A stretch of 64,000 nucleotides of DNA from Limnephilus marmoratus (lineage: Eukaryota > Arthropoda > Insecta > Trichoptera > Limnephilidae): assembly GCA_917880885.1 (NCBI GenBank), contig OU862934.1:28876734-28940733 (forward strand), written 5' to 3'. This document shows positions 21,701 to 33,027 of the stretch, in pieces. The translations under genes were made by a program, and so were the position numbers. The notes beneath the pieces are model-generated. The model did no database searches. It had not been told where the DNA came from and was given only the letters and a program-made list of their open reading frames with translations. Each line of letters begins with the position of its first letter. Position 1 is the stretch's first letter.

Positions 21701-22629
21701 ATTTCTGCCTTAGTGACTCTAATGAAGTTATCCTCTTGGGCGAGGACTCTAGGTGGCAGCCGTGACAGATTTCTTATCTGTTTATGGTGGTCACTTTCCC
21801 CAATTACTGATTCTACAGGAACTAACTCACCCAATAGTGTTTCGAGTGTGGAGGCCACATCCACTGTCTCAGCGTTCCTCCCATCTGTAATCCCAATTAC
21901 TGTTGACAAATACCGGTCAGAACCTTTCCCGGATTTTTCAATCGCGCTGTGGATTTCCCACGGGTTGGCGTTACCCACGTTTTTAACCCAATTATGCCAG
22001 GCAGCTCGTTTCGCTAAGAGAACAGCCCGTTTGAAGGCCGACCTGGCAGATCTGAGGCCCGCCCGAAGTGCAACCGTCTCATCCTCCGTACAGCCGCCAC
22101 TCCGGGACAGCCCCAGCGCCCTGTAGGCCCTCTTGTAGGCCCCCTTCAGCGAAGTCAGCTCAGGTGACCACCACGGCGTCCTAATACTAGTCTTTGGGTT
22201 TAATCTTCCCAAAGACGAGTTGGCAGCAGATACAACCGCCCTGTTGAAAAAATTCCCCAAATTGTCCGGATCGGTAGCTGCTACGTGGTGAAAATCCCTT
22301 AGCGTATCTCGTAGCGCTTCCCCAAAGTTATCCCAATTCGCCCTAGTGGTGTTGAAGTTCCAGGAGGATCTTGGAGCTTCTGTTTTCTTGACACCAACCG
22401 TAAAAGTAATTAACCTGTGATCCGAATTTATTTCGCACTCATGGACTGTCCACTTTGAAATCCTGGTCGCAACTGATCCAGAGCAAAGAGTTAGATCAAT
22501 GTTGCTCTCACCATGTATGTTCGAGAACGTAAAAAAAGAGCTCTGTTCATTCATGATACTGAGACCTTGCGCGGCAATCAGGTCCTCTACGGCGTCTGAT
22601 CGTTCCGTCCTACAGTTACTATTGTCGAA
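18770..22629 (-). mobile_element. R1-clade LINE, 5' truncated
   Basis: A minus-strand element whose ORF2 is open from about 22629 to 19930. A 3' UTR of about 1.1 kb runs down to roughly 18770, only 60 nt above exon 11. The 5' end is lost inside the endonuclease. The 3' UTR is first AT-rich (19560-19925), then GC-rich (19190-19560). A related UTR fragment lies at 26170-26650. R1 relatives such as R1 itself target rDNA, but this copy sits in an adhesion-gene intron, so it is either a non-site-specific lineage or an off-target insertion. The exact 3' boundary is uncertain. Confidence 0.75.
19930..22629 (-). CDS. R1-clade ORF2 (reverse transcriptase, zinc knuckle), N-terminally truncated
   Basis: About 899 codons open without a stop; the first ATG in frame is at 22554. 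The remaining endonuclease piece reads AVEDLIAAQGLSIMN, FSNIHGESNIDLTLCS and INSDHRLITFTV. Then come WWSPELTSLKGAYKRAYRAL, KKAPGHDRLNGVIAKQ, KAYRPITLLPVLGKILEKLL, motif A (AIFLDITGAFDHAWW), motif B (GCPQGSILGP) and motif C YADD (21010-21021, residue 512 from the ATG). A C-terminal CCHC-type knuckle (CACGCTNQSAEHILWQC, about 20100-20165) is typical of R1/TRAS/Waldo-type ORF2. RT motifs are intact, but the truncated endonuclease makes the copy dead on arrival. Base composition is clearly more GC-rich than the neighbourhood. Confidence 0.88.
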   Translation of the reverse strand, partial: FDNSNCRTERSDAVEDLIAAQGLSIMNEQSSFFTFSNIHGESNIDLTLCSGSVATRISKWTVHECEINSDHRLITFTVGVKKTEAPRSSWNFNTTRANWDNFGEALRDTLRDFHHVAATDPDNLGNFFNRAVVSAANSSLGRLNPKTSIRTPWWSPELTSLKGAYKRAYRALGLSRSGGCTEDETVALRAGLRSARSAFKRAVLLAKRAAWHNWVKNVGNANPWEIHSAIEKSGKGSDRYLSTVIGITDGRNAETVDVASTLETLLGELVPVESVIGESDHHKQIRNLSRLPPRVLAQEDNFIRVTKAEIDVIIKGLGPKKAPGHDRLNGVIAKQVWVHAKEELFQVMDTCLRRGVFPSEWKRGVLRIIPKGNDKPLTDIKAYRPITLLPVLGKILEKLLRERLRQTLSPASDLQFGFVPGKSTVHALSYVLEWVKACPKRYVVAIFLDITGAFDHAWWAMIRTKVKNRRCSNLLFQAIDDYLSDRTITISFGEFCIQREADMGCPQGSILGPDLWNISFDDSSRLPLPEGCIAVDYADDKLYLVAGDSRQEVESKGSEGLQMFLDWGERNKMTFAPHKTKGLLMKGSLSRARNPTIKMGDSNIRFFETVKYLGVTLDRSSSFLAHVKEVSSKAQALFLKLKRLSTAEWGLRNPALRMLYRCVYVAQVSYAASVWEHRLDNSLILLALRRGQRTPLLALSGAYRTVASDALPVLAGILPIDLEIREVLTKQKLTRRTPATHLGVVLTPGGPGTLPGLLRQMRDLSLQEWQVRWDRTNMGRWTFSFFPSVKVRMEGVSLKLDHHITQLLSGHGEFRGRLHALSLSPHPNCACGCTNQSAEHILWQCEIMTDAREEMLDGLDVPIRPVWNTDLVSNKTNFECLRNFTRIWVERWPELRVAD

Positions 22630-22917
22630 CCATAATAAGTACAGTACACTTTAATTAAAACAATGACTTCTTTTCAAGATGGCCAGGTAATTACTCAATA
22701 GGAACATTACAGAATACAGCCATTAATATTCGTAGCCGTTTAGATAGAAAAACATTGTTATCGGTAGGAAATAATGTGGAAAGGAAGAAGAATAGGTTTG
22801 CCACAGACCAGAAAAATTGGGAATTATTAGGGAATTTAACTGAATTGAGAGTTTTCAGCGAAAAGTCAGGGAATTTATAAATATTTTTGTAATATTAGGG
22901 AAAAAAAGGATTGTTTT
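22630..22917. other. Intronic DNA, nothing recognised
   Basis: No supported feature. Confidence 0.4.
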
Positions 22918-23419
22918 TTTTTTACATGTAATCCGCACTTTAGGCCCTGCGGAAAATAATTTCCCTCAGAGCCTACGTCGTATTTGGGGATGCTGTGCAA
23001 AGGGTCTTTTAAAGGGAATCTAGAGGGAAGTTCTGCAAATGGGTGAGAATCTTGAGTACAGTGTGTCCTGGAGTGAAATACCAATCTACCGGCATATCCC
23101 AACCCCGACCTGCCGCGCAGCTGGTGGGCAGATGCATCCGCCCAAAGACCTGGACAAAACTCTGGGAATGAGAAAATGGGCAGGAATCTTGAGTTCAGTG
23201 TGTCCTAGAGTGAAATATCAATCTATCCCTCAGCAAGACGTTGGGGTCGAGAGAGATCGGCCGGAGAGTTCAATCGGCCTCCCTCAACCGGCATATCGCG
23301 ACCCAGGCCTGCGCATTCGCCACCAAGACCTGGATAAACCTCACCCCGTGAACCCGGGCATCCCAAATACGTCCCCAATAGTAGCGAAGTACTTGAGGTG
23401 ACCCATTGCAGAGGTATTG
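22918..23419 (-). repeat. SINE-like family, rearranged reverse copy
   Basis: Starts (22918-23040) as the reverse of the shared tail. It is followed by two near-repeats of GAATCTTGAGT(A/T)CAGTGTGTCC at about 23047 and 23189, and the CACCCCGTGAACCCGGGCAT and GAGGTATTGGTTATC blocks that are the reverse of the body. The internal duplication is specific to this copy. Confidence 0.55.
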
Positions 23420-23955
23420 GTTATCAAGTGCATCCCACGGTTGAATTTGGCAGCCACTTCTGGTCTGGAGCACCAAAATACCTGAAAAATACCCTCGACT
23501 CTGTGCAGAAACGGGCAGTCCGTTTAATAGATTCTCCCATCTTAACAGGCGGATTGCAATCTTCAGAGTACAGGCGTCAGGTGGGAATGCTATCCTTGTT
23601 CTACCGGTATGAAAATGGAAGTTACTCTGAGGAACTAGCGTCATTGATCCCTTCGGCACCGGTGCATAGTCGGGAAACACGCCAAACGCGTGCCCAACAT
23701 TTGTACACGGTTGACATTTGTCACATGAGAATGGGTCGTTTCTTCGACTCGTTCTTGTGTTCAATAGCTCGGCTGTGGAGTGATTTGCCGGTCTCTGTGT
23801 TTCCTACTTGCTACAACATTGGTCTCTTCAAGACCAATGTTCATTCCTTCCTCTCCTCAAAAATCCTCCACACAGCATTCCAGATGACATAGGCCCTGAG
23901 CGAATTTTTTTTCCTGAGGGCCTCCTGTGTGGAGTTAATGTAAAAAAAAAACAAC
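23420..23955 (+). pseudogene. Jockey-like LINE ORF2 C-terminus with 3' tail
   Basis: Frame ends at 23892 and reads FWSGAPKYLKNTLDSVQKRA, VRLIDSPILTGGL, MLSLFYRYENG, LASLIPSAPVHSRETR and ARLWSDLPVSVFPTCYN. This is the classic C-terminus of jockey-group ORF2. The 3' tail (CTCCACACAGCATTCCAGAT, CCTGAGGGCCTCCTGTGTGG, AATGTAAAAAA) overlaps the ORF end. It is 5' truncated with no catalytic residues. The tail is shared by the SINE-like copies listed here. Confidence 0.8.
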
Positions 23956-24087
23956 GAACGGTTCGCGGGACGGCAGTTCCCATACCCTCCTCAGCCTTTA
24001 GAGAAATTATTTTCTTTAGGACCTTCTGTATGGAGAATATAAAATAAACCTCTGTGAAAACGCTCCTCAATTGCAGTTTTAACTTAC

Positions 24088-24146
24088 ATCAGAGTTGAAC
24101 AAGGCACCGGTGTAGGGAGGGAAGTTGTTGATGAAAGCAGGTGGAG
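24088..24146 (-). CDS. Exon 10: linker and strand A of Ig domain E
   Basis: A 59-nt exon encoding APPAFINNFPPYTGALFNSD. The acceptor is TTTCAG and the donor GTAAGT. It runs from phase 1 to phase 0. The INNFPPYTGALFN stretch followed by the double-cysteine strand of exon 11 resembles the same position in Echinoid-type proteins. The intron that follows is 5.4 kb and houses the R1-clade LINE and jockey-like debris. Confidence 0.85.
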
Positions 24147-24149
24147 CTG

Positions 24150-24895
24150 AAATCAAAACGAAATAACAAATTTAATTAATGCATACATTCAAGGAAATAC
24201 AACTGTATCCACAATAAATTGATAGGTTGGGTTTGTCCAAGCAATGATTTGCACCCAATCAAAACAATTTTTAACCATACTCCCAAGTCCTAAGGCCATC
24301 TAGAAGTTGATATATTGTTCTTGCAAAGGAAACTGCCGTGGTTCTCAGAGCTTCTTTGTCAAAACTGGTGTTCTGCTTTGCGTAAAATTTATGAAGGAGG
24401 GGCCTGCTTAAACAGTGGAAATGACGGCTACATTTTCATTTGGAGACGAAACGCTACCTGAAGAAATTGATGTAGAAGATGAAAATTCACATATCGATTT
24501 TGATTTTTCGGCGATAAAACTAAACCTTCAGAGAAAAAATGTTTTAATATTGAAAACAAAAGAAAGACGTATAAAAACGAGTGTATTTGGAGAGAAAAAC
24601 AGTTTACTGTGAAAACCAAAAAATCGACAATGTAAATAAATTCATTTCGTATCCATACCAACTTATTATTAAGGGTAATTTTGAAGTCGATTTTTGGTTT
24701 GAAATTGGTAAATAATGTACAAAAAATCATAATACTATAATAATTATAATTTCGGGGGTCAACTATCGGAGTATCAATTGTCGGATCACCGAATAAGAGG
24801 ATGATTACCTTGAAGCAGATACGGTTGTATCTAAAATAATTGAAAGCGGTGTTCACAAAGGTGTAGTTTTTAAATTGACTCTGAAATAATGTATT
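24150..24895. other. Intron, nothing recognised
   Basis: AT-rich sequence between exons 9 and 10. A 65-codon frame at 24415-24612 has no recognisable features and is not called. Confidence 0.45.
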
Positions 24896-24899
24896 TTAC

Positions 24900-25057
24900 C
24901 CAGCACTTGAATAAGAGCGGTGGCAGCCTCGCCAACGCCCGCCTCGTTAACGGCCATGCAGGAGAAGTTAGCCGCGGTCTCCAGGGACACCGGCTCTATC
25001 GTCCACAGTGCGGTCACGACGTCTGCCACCAATCTGGCGCCGCGAAACCAACGGTAT
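24900..25057 (-). CDS. Exon 9: C-terminal half of Ig domain D
   Basis: The frame reads YRWFRGARLVADVVTALWTI, then EPVSLETAANFSCMAVNEAG and VGEAATALIQVL. It contains the core tryptophan (RWFRG), strand F (ANFSC) and the common VNEAGVGEA turn. The acceptor is TTCCAG and the donor GTAAAA. It runs from phase 2 to phase 1. Confidence 0.9.
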
Positions 25058-25099
25058 CTGGAAGGAGACATTCAGATATTATTAAAATACATTACATAT

Positions 25100-25445
25100 T
25101 TTGTTCACATCTCTCGTTAGAAGCATTCTAGAATATAACTCTTCAATTTGGTCACCTGTCTTTAATAACCACATTTATCATTGAAAGAGTCCACCGCAAA
25201 TTCTTGAGGTGTATTACTTTTATACTAGGAATTCCTTTAGAATCAATATATTATGATTTTTCTACCATATTCATTGAAATGGTTGAAGTTAAGTGATAGA
25301 AGAACATTTTTTGATCATGAATTTTTACATGAAATTGTAAATTATCAGTTGGATAGCCCTGATATATTAATGTTGATTTACTTTCATGTTCCTACTAGAT
25401 TAAAGTTTCCTGGTATTTTCCATATGCGGTGTGGAAACATGAACA
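25100..25445 (+). pseudogene. LINE ORF2 C-terminal fragment
   Basis: Reads RSILEYNSSIWSPVFNNH, HRKFLRCITFILGIPLES after a frameshift, and LKLSDRRTFFDHEFLHEIVN then LDSPDILM. It is the same LINE family as 31975-33027. Confidence 0.65.
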
Positions 25446-25609
25446 ATTAAAGTCAGCGAAAGAAAACGGATAGATGCCCTCGAAATGTGGTGCTAGAGAT
25501 AAATGTTGGAAAAAATGAACAGCCAGACGCAGAAATGTGTCCATTCTGGAAGAGCTAGGCAAAATAGACTTTCAACCATCTACCTGTAACATATTTTAAG
25601 ATATTTTGG

Positions 25610-25762
25610 ACATGTTGCTGAGGGCTCCAACTTGGAGAATGTTCAATCCTTCCTCTCCTCAAAAATATCCTCCACACTGCAACCCCAAAGATGATATAGA
25701 CCCCAATGGAAAATTTTTTCCCCAAAGCCTCCTGTGTGGGGTATGGTAATAAAAGGTACCTA
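25610..25762 (+). repeat. Jockey-like LINE/SINE 3' tail
   Basis: CCTTCCTCTCCTCAAAAATA, CCTCCACACTGCAACCCCAA, GCCTCCTGTGTGGGGTATGG: a diverged copy of the shared 3' tail. Confidence 0.6.
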
Positions 25763-25915
25763 TAAACCAAATTTCATCATCCAAAAACCACTAAATACAG
25801 ACGCATGATTTTTATGCCTATACATCTGGCAATAGAGAAAGTGTTGTCCAAGCATCTTAATCATAAAAAAGATTTCTAAGATAGATTCTAAGTAATTATT
25901 GAGGTTTTAATGTAC

Positions 25916-26024
25916 CTGGTGGCTGCAGGCCTTCCATAGTCCTCCACGGAGCAAGTCAGAATCAGAGTTTGCCCCTTCACTATCCTTGTTGGGGAGTAGG
26001 TCAGAGAGGCTGGGCCGGGTTCAT
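25916..26024 (-). CDS. Exon 8: N-terminal half of Ig domain D
   Basis: The frame reads YEPGPASLTYSPTRIVKGQT, then LILTCSVEDYGRPAATR. The cysteine of strand B is in LTCSVEDYGRP. The acceptor is TTTCAG before 26024 and the donor GTACAT after 25916. It runs from phase 1 to phase 2, splitting an Arg codon that exon 9 completes. Confidence 0.88.
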
Positions 26025-26164
26025 CTGAAATTCAAAGGTGTTAATTTTTATAAAAGTTTGAAAAAGGTAGGCTGACTGCCTGGGAGAGATACGCAGAAGG
26101 TTATACGGCCTGAGCAATGGAGAATAATGTTTTGGAACTAAAACAAGACGACATAAGACTTTAA

Positions 26165-26650
26165 TGACGGGGGTTCGCTCCCTACATTTAACATACGGTT
26201 ACTCCTTGAAGGCTCTCACAAAGACTCTATTTTTTTTCATTAACGAAGCTACATTAAATATTTTTAACGCATCTAGACTCTTCAATCTCCCTGCATACGG
26301 GGTTAGTAAGAAGTGTGACGGTGCATGCATATATTAATACACTTATATTAATATAAATAGAAATAAGTGCTACAGCTGGCAGCAGAAAAAAAACGGCACG
26401 ACAAGAGAAAGAAAAAAATAAAATTCAAGTATTTACAAAAGTGGATAAAACAAGTTGAGTAAATCAAAGGAAGAAAACCAGGGAACACATTCCACCGTCA
26501 GACAGTCCCAATGAGAATGCACATGGCGATCACCAACGTCCACGCCCTTCAGCCAGCTCCCTTATCGTGCCTCGAAGAACGAAGAGTGTACGTGGGAAAG
26601 AGGGGAAATAACCTAGGACCCTGAGGAGTTGAAACAATGTTCAAGACCGG
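26165..26650 (-). repeat. R1-like 3' UTR fragment
   Basis: Shares with 18770-19310 the order GGCTCTCACAAAGACTCTA-like block, T-rich run, ACGCATCTAGACTCTTCAAT, CATACGGGGTTAG, and further on a CTTCAGCCAGCT block. It looks like a severely 5'-truncated relative of the R1-clade LINE. Homology was judged by eye only. Confidence 0.4.
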
Positions 26651-26764
26651 TAACACAGCTTTTGAGTATCAATCGATAGTTGTCATTTCTCTATGCATTG
26701 GAACCACGGCCTCGGCAATGTATTCTTAATATGTAGTTAAAAACAATGATGAAAAGTTACTAAC

Positions 26765-26911
26765 AGTAGACCAGAAGTTCCGTCGGCTCCGACAGCGGTC
26801 CCCAGCCTGCAGAATTGCCCCCCTGGCAGGTGTAGTTGCCATGGAAGCCGCGGCCCGCCTGCTGCAGCAGTAGTCTGGAAGGATCGATGTCTTCACACAT
26901 GTCTTCCACGT
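26765..26911 (-). CDS. Exon 7: C-terminal half of Ig domain C
   Basis: The frame reads DVEDMCEDIDPSRLLLQQAG, then RGFHGNYTCQGGNSAGWGPL and SEPTELLVYY. It contains GNYTC, the strand F cysteine with a sequon, and the conserved-looking NSAGWGP stretch. The acceptor is TTTCAG and the donor GTTAGT. It runs from phase 1 to phase 1. Confidence 0.9.
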
Positions 26912-27027
26912 CTGAAACATGAAGATTTGTTTAATAATATATCGGATCTCATGAAAAATGTTTATATTGCGCCGATTTAACGACTGAAAATTTTGTGAAG
27001 ATGTGTTACTTTTAATGTTGAACTCAC

Positions 27028-27228
27028 CGGTGATGACGCTATCGGGCCTGTCTTTGGTTTGGTTGCAGTCCGGCAGTTGTCTCAGCAACTCCCCGTCCAG
27101 AAGCCACTTGGCCCGGGTGAGGGTGGGAGGGTTACCCTGAGTGACTTCACAGTGCAGAGTGACATTCTGCTTCTCTCCTTCCACCACTGGTCCTGTAGGC
27201 TCCATCCAAACTCTTACTTCTGGTTTAT
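27028..27228 (-). CDS. Exon 6: N-terminal half of Ig domain C
   Basis: The frame reads YKPEVRVWMEPTGPVVEGEK, then QNVTLHCEVTQGNPPTLTRA and KWLLDGELLRQLPDC. It has the first cysteine (LHC), the core tryptophan (KWLLDG) and sequons at NVT and NQT. The acceptor is TTCCAG before 27228 and the donor GTGAGT after 27028. It runs from phase 1 to phase 1. Confidence 0.9.
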
Positions 27229-27239
27229 CTGGAAACAAG

Positions 27240-27600
27240 CAAGAGTTGTGATTTAAGGAAAGCAGTACTTGTATAACTTGTCCTTGTTCTACTGGTATTA
27301 CAATGGAAGATATTCAGAAGAAGTATCGTCATTAATCCCTTCGACACCGGTGAATGGTTGACATTTGTCACATGAGAAAGGGTTGCTTCTACGCCTTGTT
27401 TTGAGTTCAACGCCTCGGCTGTGGTGTTGAACTCCGATTTGCCGGCCTCTGTTTCCTCCTTCCTACAACATGGATCTCTTCAAGACCCATGTTCACTACT
27501 TCCTTTCCTCAGAAATACCCTCTACACGGCATTTTCAAAGATGACAAAGGCACTGAAGAAAATTTTTTTTCAGGTCCTCCTGTGGGGATTCCATAAAAAC
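27240..27600 (+). pseudogene. Jockey-like LINE 3' end, degenerate
   Basis: Retains LFYWYYNGRYSEE-type coding traces, ATTAATCCCTTCGACACCGG, CTCCGATTTGCCGGCCTCTG and GATCTCTTCAAGACCCATGT, then the shared tail. It matches 23600-23955 with frameshifts. It lies just downstream of the exon 6 acceptor in the intron. Confidence 0.65.
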
Positions 27601-27609
27601 ATAGTATTG

Positions 27610-27955
27610 ATCCACATCAAAAAAACACGCCAAACCAAAGAAACACTAAAAATTAAAAAAAAAAGTTTCTATCACACGTCATCTCTGATCACACCGCCAC
27701 ACATCGCAACGAATCACGTGACATGCGCTCTGCCTCGTCTGTACGGTACTGCTGAATCGAGATGGAGTGCTTATCACGTGACCTGTTAGGCTGTACCCAG
27801 TGGCGATTTGTGATGGAAAAACAGCAAAATGGGAAATATTTTTACTAAAAAATATGCTCAGGAAACGTTTGTTAGGTTAGGTTGGGGATGTGTTGATATA
27901 CACCGTATATTTATTATTTATCCCCGTGAATCTAACTTGCTTTATGGGTAAAAAC
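27610..27955. other. Intron, nothing recognised
   Basis: Between LINE debris and exon 5; no supported feature. Confidence 0.4.
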
Positions 27956-27961
27956 ACTTAC

Positions 27962-28146
27962 AATGGATGTCCACGTGAATGCTGGTGGGACTGATGCTGG
28001 TTCCAACAGAGTTGGAGAGTTTACAGGAAAAAGAACCGCGGTCTTTGGAGGAACTGTTTCTGATGAGCAGAGCTTGCTGCTCCGTGGTGCCTCCCTCGTA
28101 CTTCCAAGGCTCGACGGCTAAGTTCACGTCACGGCCGTTCTGGATC
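27962..28146 (-). CDS. Exon 5: C-terminal half of Ig domain B
   Basis: The frame reads (W)IQNGRDVNLAVEPWKYEGG, then QQALLIRNSSSKDRGSFSCK and LSNSVGTSISPTSIHVDIH. It carries the DRGSFSC motif of strand F and one sequon (NSS). The acceptor is TTCTAG and the donor GTAAGT. It runs from phase 2 to phase 1, the final T completing Tyr in YKPE of exon 6. Confidence 0.9.
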
Positions 28147-28394
28147 CTAGAAACAAAATGATAGTTATCTTTCTATCTGAGGTCATAGCAATTCTTTTAT
28201 TATTTACTAGATATTAGGTTGTGAATGGTTTGGAGTAAAGTTTTAAGGTTGTGAATTCTAGTATAGCTTAAAGGTGCAATTTGAAGGTAGAGAACGATGC
28301 AGCTATTGCGGAATCATTCCTATTGGCTCCTCACCCTCCAATAGCAATCCCTCACCATTTCCACATGGTCACCGACTGCCGCGACAAATTAAAA

Positions 28395-28560
28395 GGAACC
28401 ATTCTGTTCCAGACTGCCGAAGAAGTAAGTGCTTTATAAATCGCTATTTGTTCATATGCCTCATAGGTAGAAAGAATATTACTTCTTCTAACATTTACAT
28501 TCACGTCCAAAATTCTCCTTACACCTCTTTCTTGCTTTATCACGTACGCCTAATTTTACC
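28395..28560 (-). pseudogene. RTE-like LINE scrap
   Basis: Reads KQERGVRRILDVNVNVRRSN, corresponding to SSVRRICDANVNGRRS in the fragment at 36545-37214. Confidence 0.5.
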
Positions 28561-28794
28561 ATACGTTCTTCAGTATTTCAGCTCTTTACTTGATTCATAT
28601 ATTCCTCGTACGTTCTCGACTTTTTCTACCATTCACTTCATGTAGTGTCTTGAAATCCATATTGTTATCGTTAAAAAACTACATTAAACGCCCTGCTTCT
28701 GGAAGCCTAAGATCTCAATAACCACAACTTACTATCGATACCAATCTGTGCTTGTTCTCTGGGTATATAAATCTATAATGAGTATGTTACTTAC

Positions 28795-28906
28795 CAGGTG
28801 ACACTGGTGAGAGAAGCGGGGTTCGCTTCGTACTCGCAGAAGAGTAGCACATCTGCCGTCTCGTTCACTGTGATGTTGTCTGGCCGCACCGATACAAGAG
28901 GAGGAT
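28795..28906 (-). CDS. Exon 4: N-terminal half of Ig domain B
   Basis: The frame reads YPPLVSVRPDNITVNETADV, then LLFCEYEANPASLTSVTW. It contains two sequons (NIT, NET) and the first cysteine of the domain (LLFCEYEANP). The acceptor is TACAG before 28906 and the donor GTAAGT follows 28795. The exon runs from phase 1 to phase 2, so the core tryptophan codon is split across the intron. This segment is one of the strongest matches to my recollection of Echinoid-type receptors. Confidence 0.9.
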
Positions 28907-28909
28907 CTG

Positions 28910-29848
28910 TAATGAGATAGATGATGATCCAAATGATGTACCGAACAATCCACAAAATAACACGAATATTAAGAGGAAGAACTAGGAAGAGGAACTAGAA
29001 AACTGAACTAGGAGGGGTTGCACTCAGAACACGAAAGTGGTTTTCTTCGAAACGTGGTCAACTTCGGTCATTATACATGAATATTGGACATCCCATAAAT
29101 GTGCATGGTCATGGCCGATTATGGCCATTGGACAAATATGGTAAAATATGGTTAAAATATAATTAAAAAGGGGATATAATTTAAAAAAAAAAGATAAAAT
29201 ACCCTCAAATACTGTGCGAGTGGAAAAATATTGACCAAATGAACAAAAATGTTGAAAAAATGACATACAATATAGTTCAATTCAGATTTAAGATTTCAAA
29301 ATGAATAAAGTAGGTACTGTAATATTATATGACTAGGGAGTCCCGGCATGCGTTGCAACGCCACTCAAATAAAAAATTGTTTGTGTTTTAATTCTGTTTA
29401 TTGTGCTTTTGGAAACACAATATTTTTTCCACCTGGTGTGAACATGAATAAATCAGAAGGTTTTCCGACACGTGCGCAGGCCACACACAATTGTTCGTGT
29501 GAGAAGCATGGATTTTTCAAAATAATATTCAAATTTACCCCTGCTATCCCCTACTGCTACTATAACTCATTTGCAATCTTACCTCTGCCCCTCCCTCGTG
29601 CATATCCCATAAAATATTGTTGAAGTCAGAATAAATATTAAAAAAAGTTATTAAATACAAAAATAAATTTAAATATCCCCAAATTAATATTCTGAGATCC
29701 TTTCGGCAGATCAGGAAGTCATCCACGTGCTGAAATCACATCCAGTAATAATTAACTCACTCACTTAAGTTGGAACATGTCAAGAGTTGGAATAACAGAA
29801 TAATACGTTCGTGACGATCTGCGTTAATAAAGCAAAGAGTGTTTGATG
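28910..29848. other. Intron with a short Helitron-like/SINE-like repeat start
   Basis: At 29335-29370 the block GGGAGTCCCGGCATGCGTTG resembles GGTTCCCGGCACGCGTAGCA at 51431 and the reversed GCATGCCGGGAACC at 49815. No gene is visible. Confidence 0.35.
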
Positions 29849-29849
29849 A

Positions 29850-29930
29850 GACATAGTTGTGTGGCGGTCCATCCACTCTGCCTACCCCTGCAGAGAAACG
29901 GCGTGATGTTTAGATAGTTAGTTGTGAACT
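29850..29930 (+). repeat. RTE-like LINE 3' terminus, copy 2
   Basis: GTGTGGCGGTCCATCCACTC, TGCCTACCCCTGCAGAGAAA then CGGCGTGATG and TTAGATAGTTAGTT: the coding end and short tandem tail of the RTE-like element. It ends next to the donor of exon 3. Confidence 0.65.
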
Positions 29931-29933
29931 CAC

Positions 29934-30084
29934 ATAAAATCTCCAGGAGTTTGGTGGCGTGCAGAGGCCTCTCTGACTCCTGTCGGCTGACGAGGTTTTC
30001 AGCCTCGCAGCGGAAGGCCTGTCCGTTCTCGAAGCGGCTCGCCCAAAACGACAGCGAGGACTGCGTGTCAAACGTCCCGTCAGC
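29934..30084 (-). CDS. Exon 3: C-terminal half of Ig domain A
   Basis: The frame reads ADGTFDTQSSLSFWASRFEN, then GQAFRCEAENLVSRQESERP and HATKLLEIL. The second domain cysteine lies in AFRCEAEN. The acceptor is CCAG before position 30084 and the donor is GTGAGT at 29928-29933. The exon starts in phase 0 and ends in phase 1, with its last T completing Tyr of YPP in exon 4. An RTE-like LINE 3' end lies immediately downstream in the intron. Confidence 0.88.
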
Positions 30085-30094
30085 CTGGAAAAGT

Positions 30095-30822
30095 TAACAC
30101 GAGTCAATCAAATCTCGATATAAGATTGGAATAGTCCTGCCACTTAGAACTCCATCATCAGTGCTGAAGCTTAACACTAAATCACCATTTTAGATTAACT
30201 TTTACCATGAATAGGTTTACATTATATACCTAATACAAAAATGCTTTGTGCGGTTCTTTTTGAAAACAACAGAGGGCGCCACTTCCATTTATAACAATCC
30301 TGATCTGTAGTCATTAAGATAATAATACTAACAGATGAGAAACCGAATTGGAAAACCGAAGACCGAAGCCGGAAAAGAAAATAATCCATTTTAATCCAAC
30401 CCAAACTAAGATAAGAAAAAACTAACATTAAAAGATTCACAACAATAATAATAACAAGTTTATGTTTAACAAAATAACTACATATTTTCATTTCCTGGAT
30501 ACTGATATAGTTGTTTCTCATTATAATCAAACTGATTTAAAGGGTTCTTAAAATAAAATGGACATAATATTAACCATGTCTCATTTATTTGGCTCATAAA
30601 TAAACCAATCCCATCTGGCTATTTACCCCAATGTGTAATGCCGTACGCATTAACAACAAGGTTGGTGTTTATTGGAGACATGACAGATGGCATTAAAGTG
30701 TCCTTTTTGATGAAAAACGCAGGATAAGAATCAAAAATGTAATTACAAGCTGTTTATAGTAAAAATTTCAGATAAGTAATGTTTTATTTTAATCATGTTG
30801 TATTTTTTTCCTATAGGTTCGC
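30095..30822. other. Intron, nothing recognised
   Basis: AT-rich; no supported feature. Confidence 0.4.
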
Positions 30823-30925
30823 TCGTTCTTTCACCCAGAAAGACCCTGCACACAGCATCCCTAAAAATGACAAACTCTGAAAGAAAATATTTTCCTTGGT
30901 CTCCTGGGTAGAATCAAAACAAAAA
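30823..30925 (+). repeat. Shared LINE/SINE 3' tail, diverged
   Basis: CCCTGCACACAGCATCCCTA, then TTTTCCTTGGTCTCCTGGGT and an A-rich end. It lies about 70 nt from the microexon donor. Confidence 0.5.
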
Positions 30926-30994
30926 CAAAAAATTGACCATCATTCAGGAGTAGGTACGAAATAAAAAAAAAAAAAAACTAATTTAGTTACTCAC

Positions 30995-31021
30995 CGTTTG
31001 TATCACTTTAGTTTTCATATG
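30995..31021 (-). CDS. Exon 2: 27-nt microexon (HMKTKVIQT) of Ig domain A
   Basis: Nine codons read HMKTKVIQT, preceded by CCCAG and followed by GTGAGT. It is phase 0 on both sides, so it bridges exon 1 (KLQ) and exon 3 (ADGTFDTQSSL) without disturbing the frame. It adds the strand expected between the Trp half and the final Cys half of the Ig fold. Being in-frame and 27 nt long, it could be constitutive or an optional cassette. Confidence 0.7.
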
Positions 31022-31029
31022 CTGGGAAA

Positions 31030-33027
<1,998 letters not shown>

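Noticed and set aside
20411..22126. Plus-strand frames of 65-212 codons
   Set aside because: Antisense shadows of the GC-richer R1-clade ORF2.
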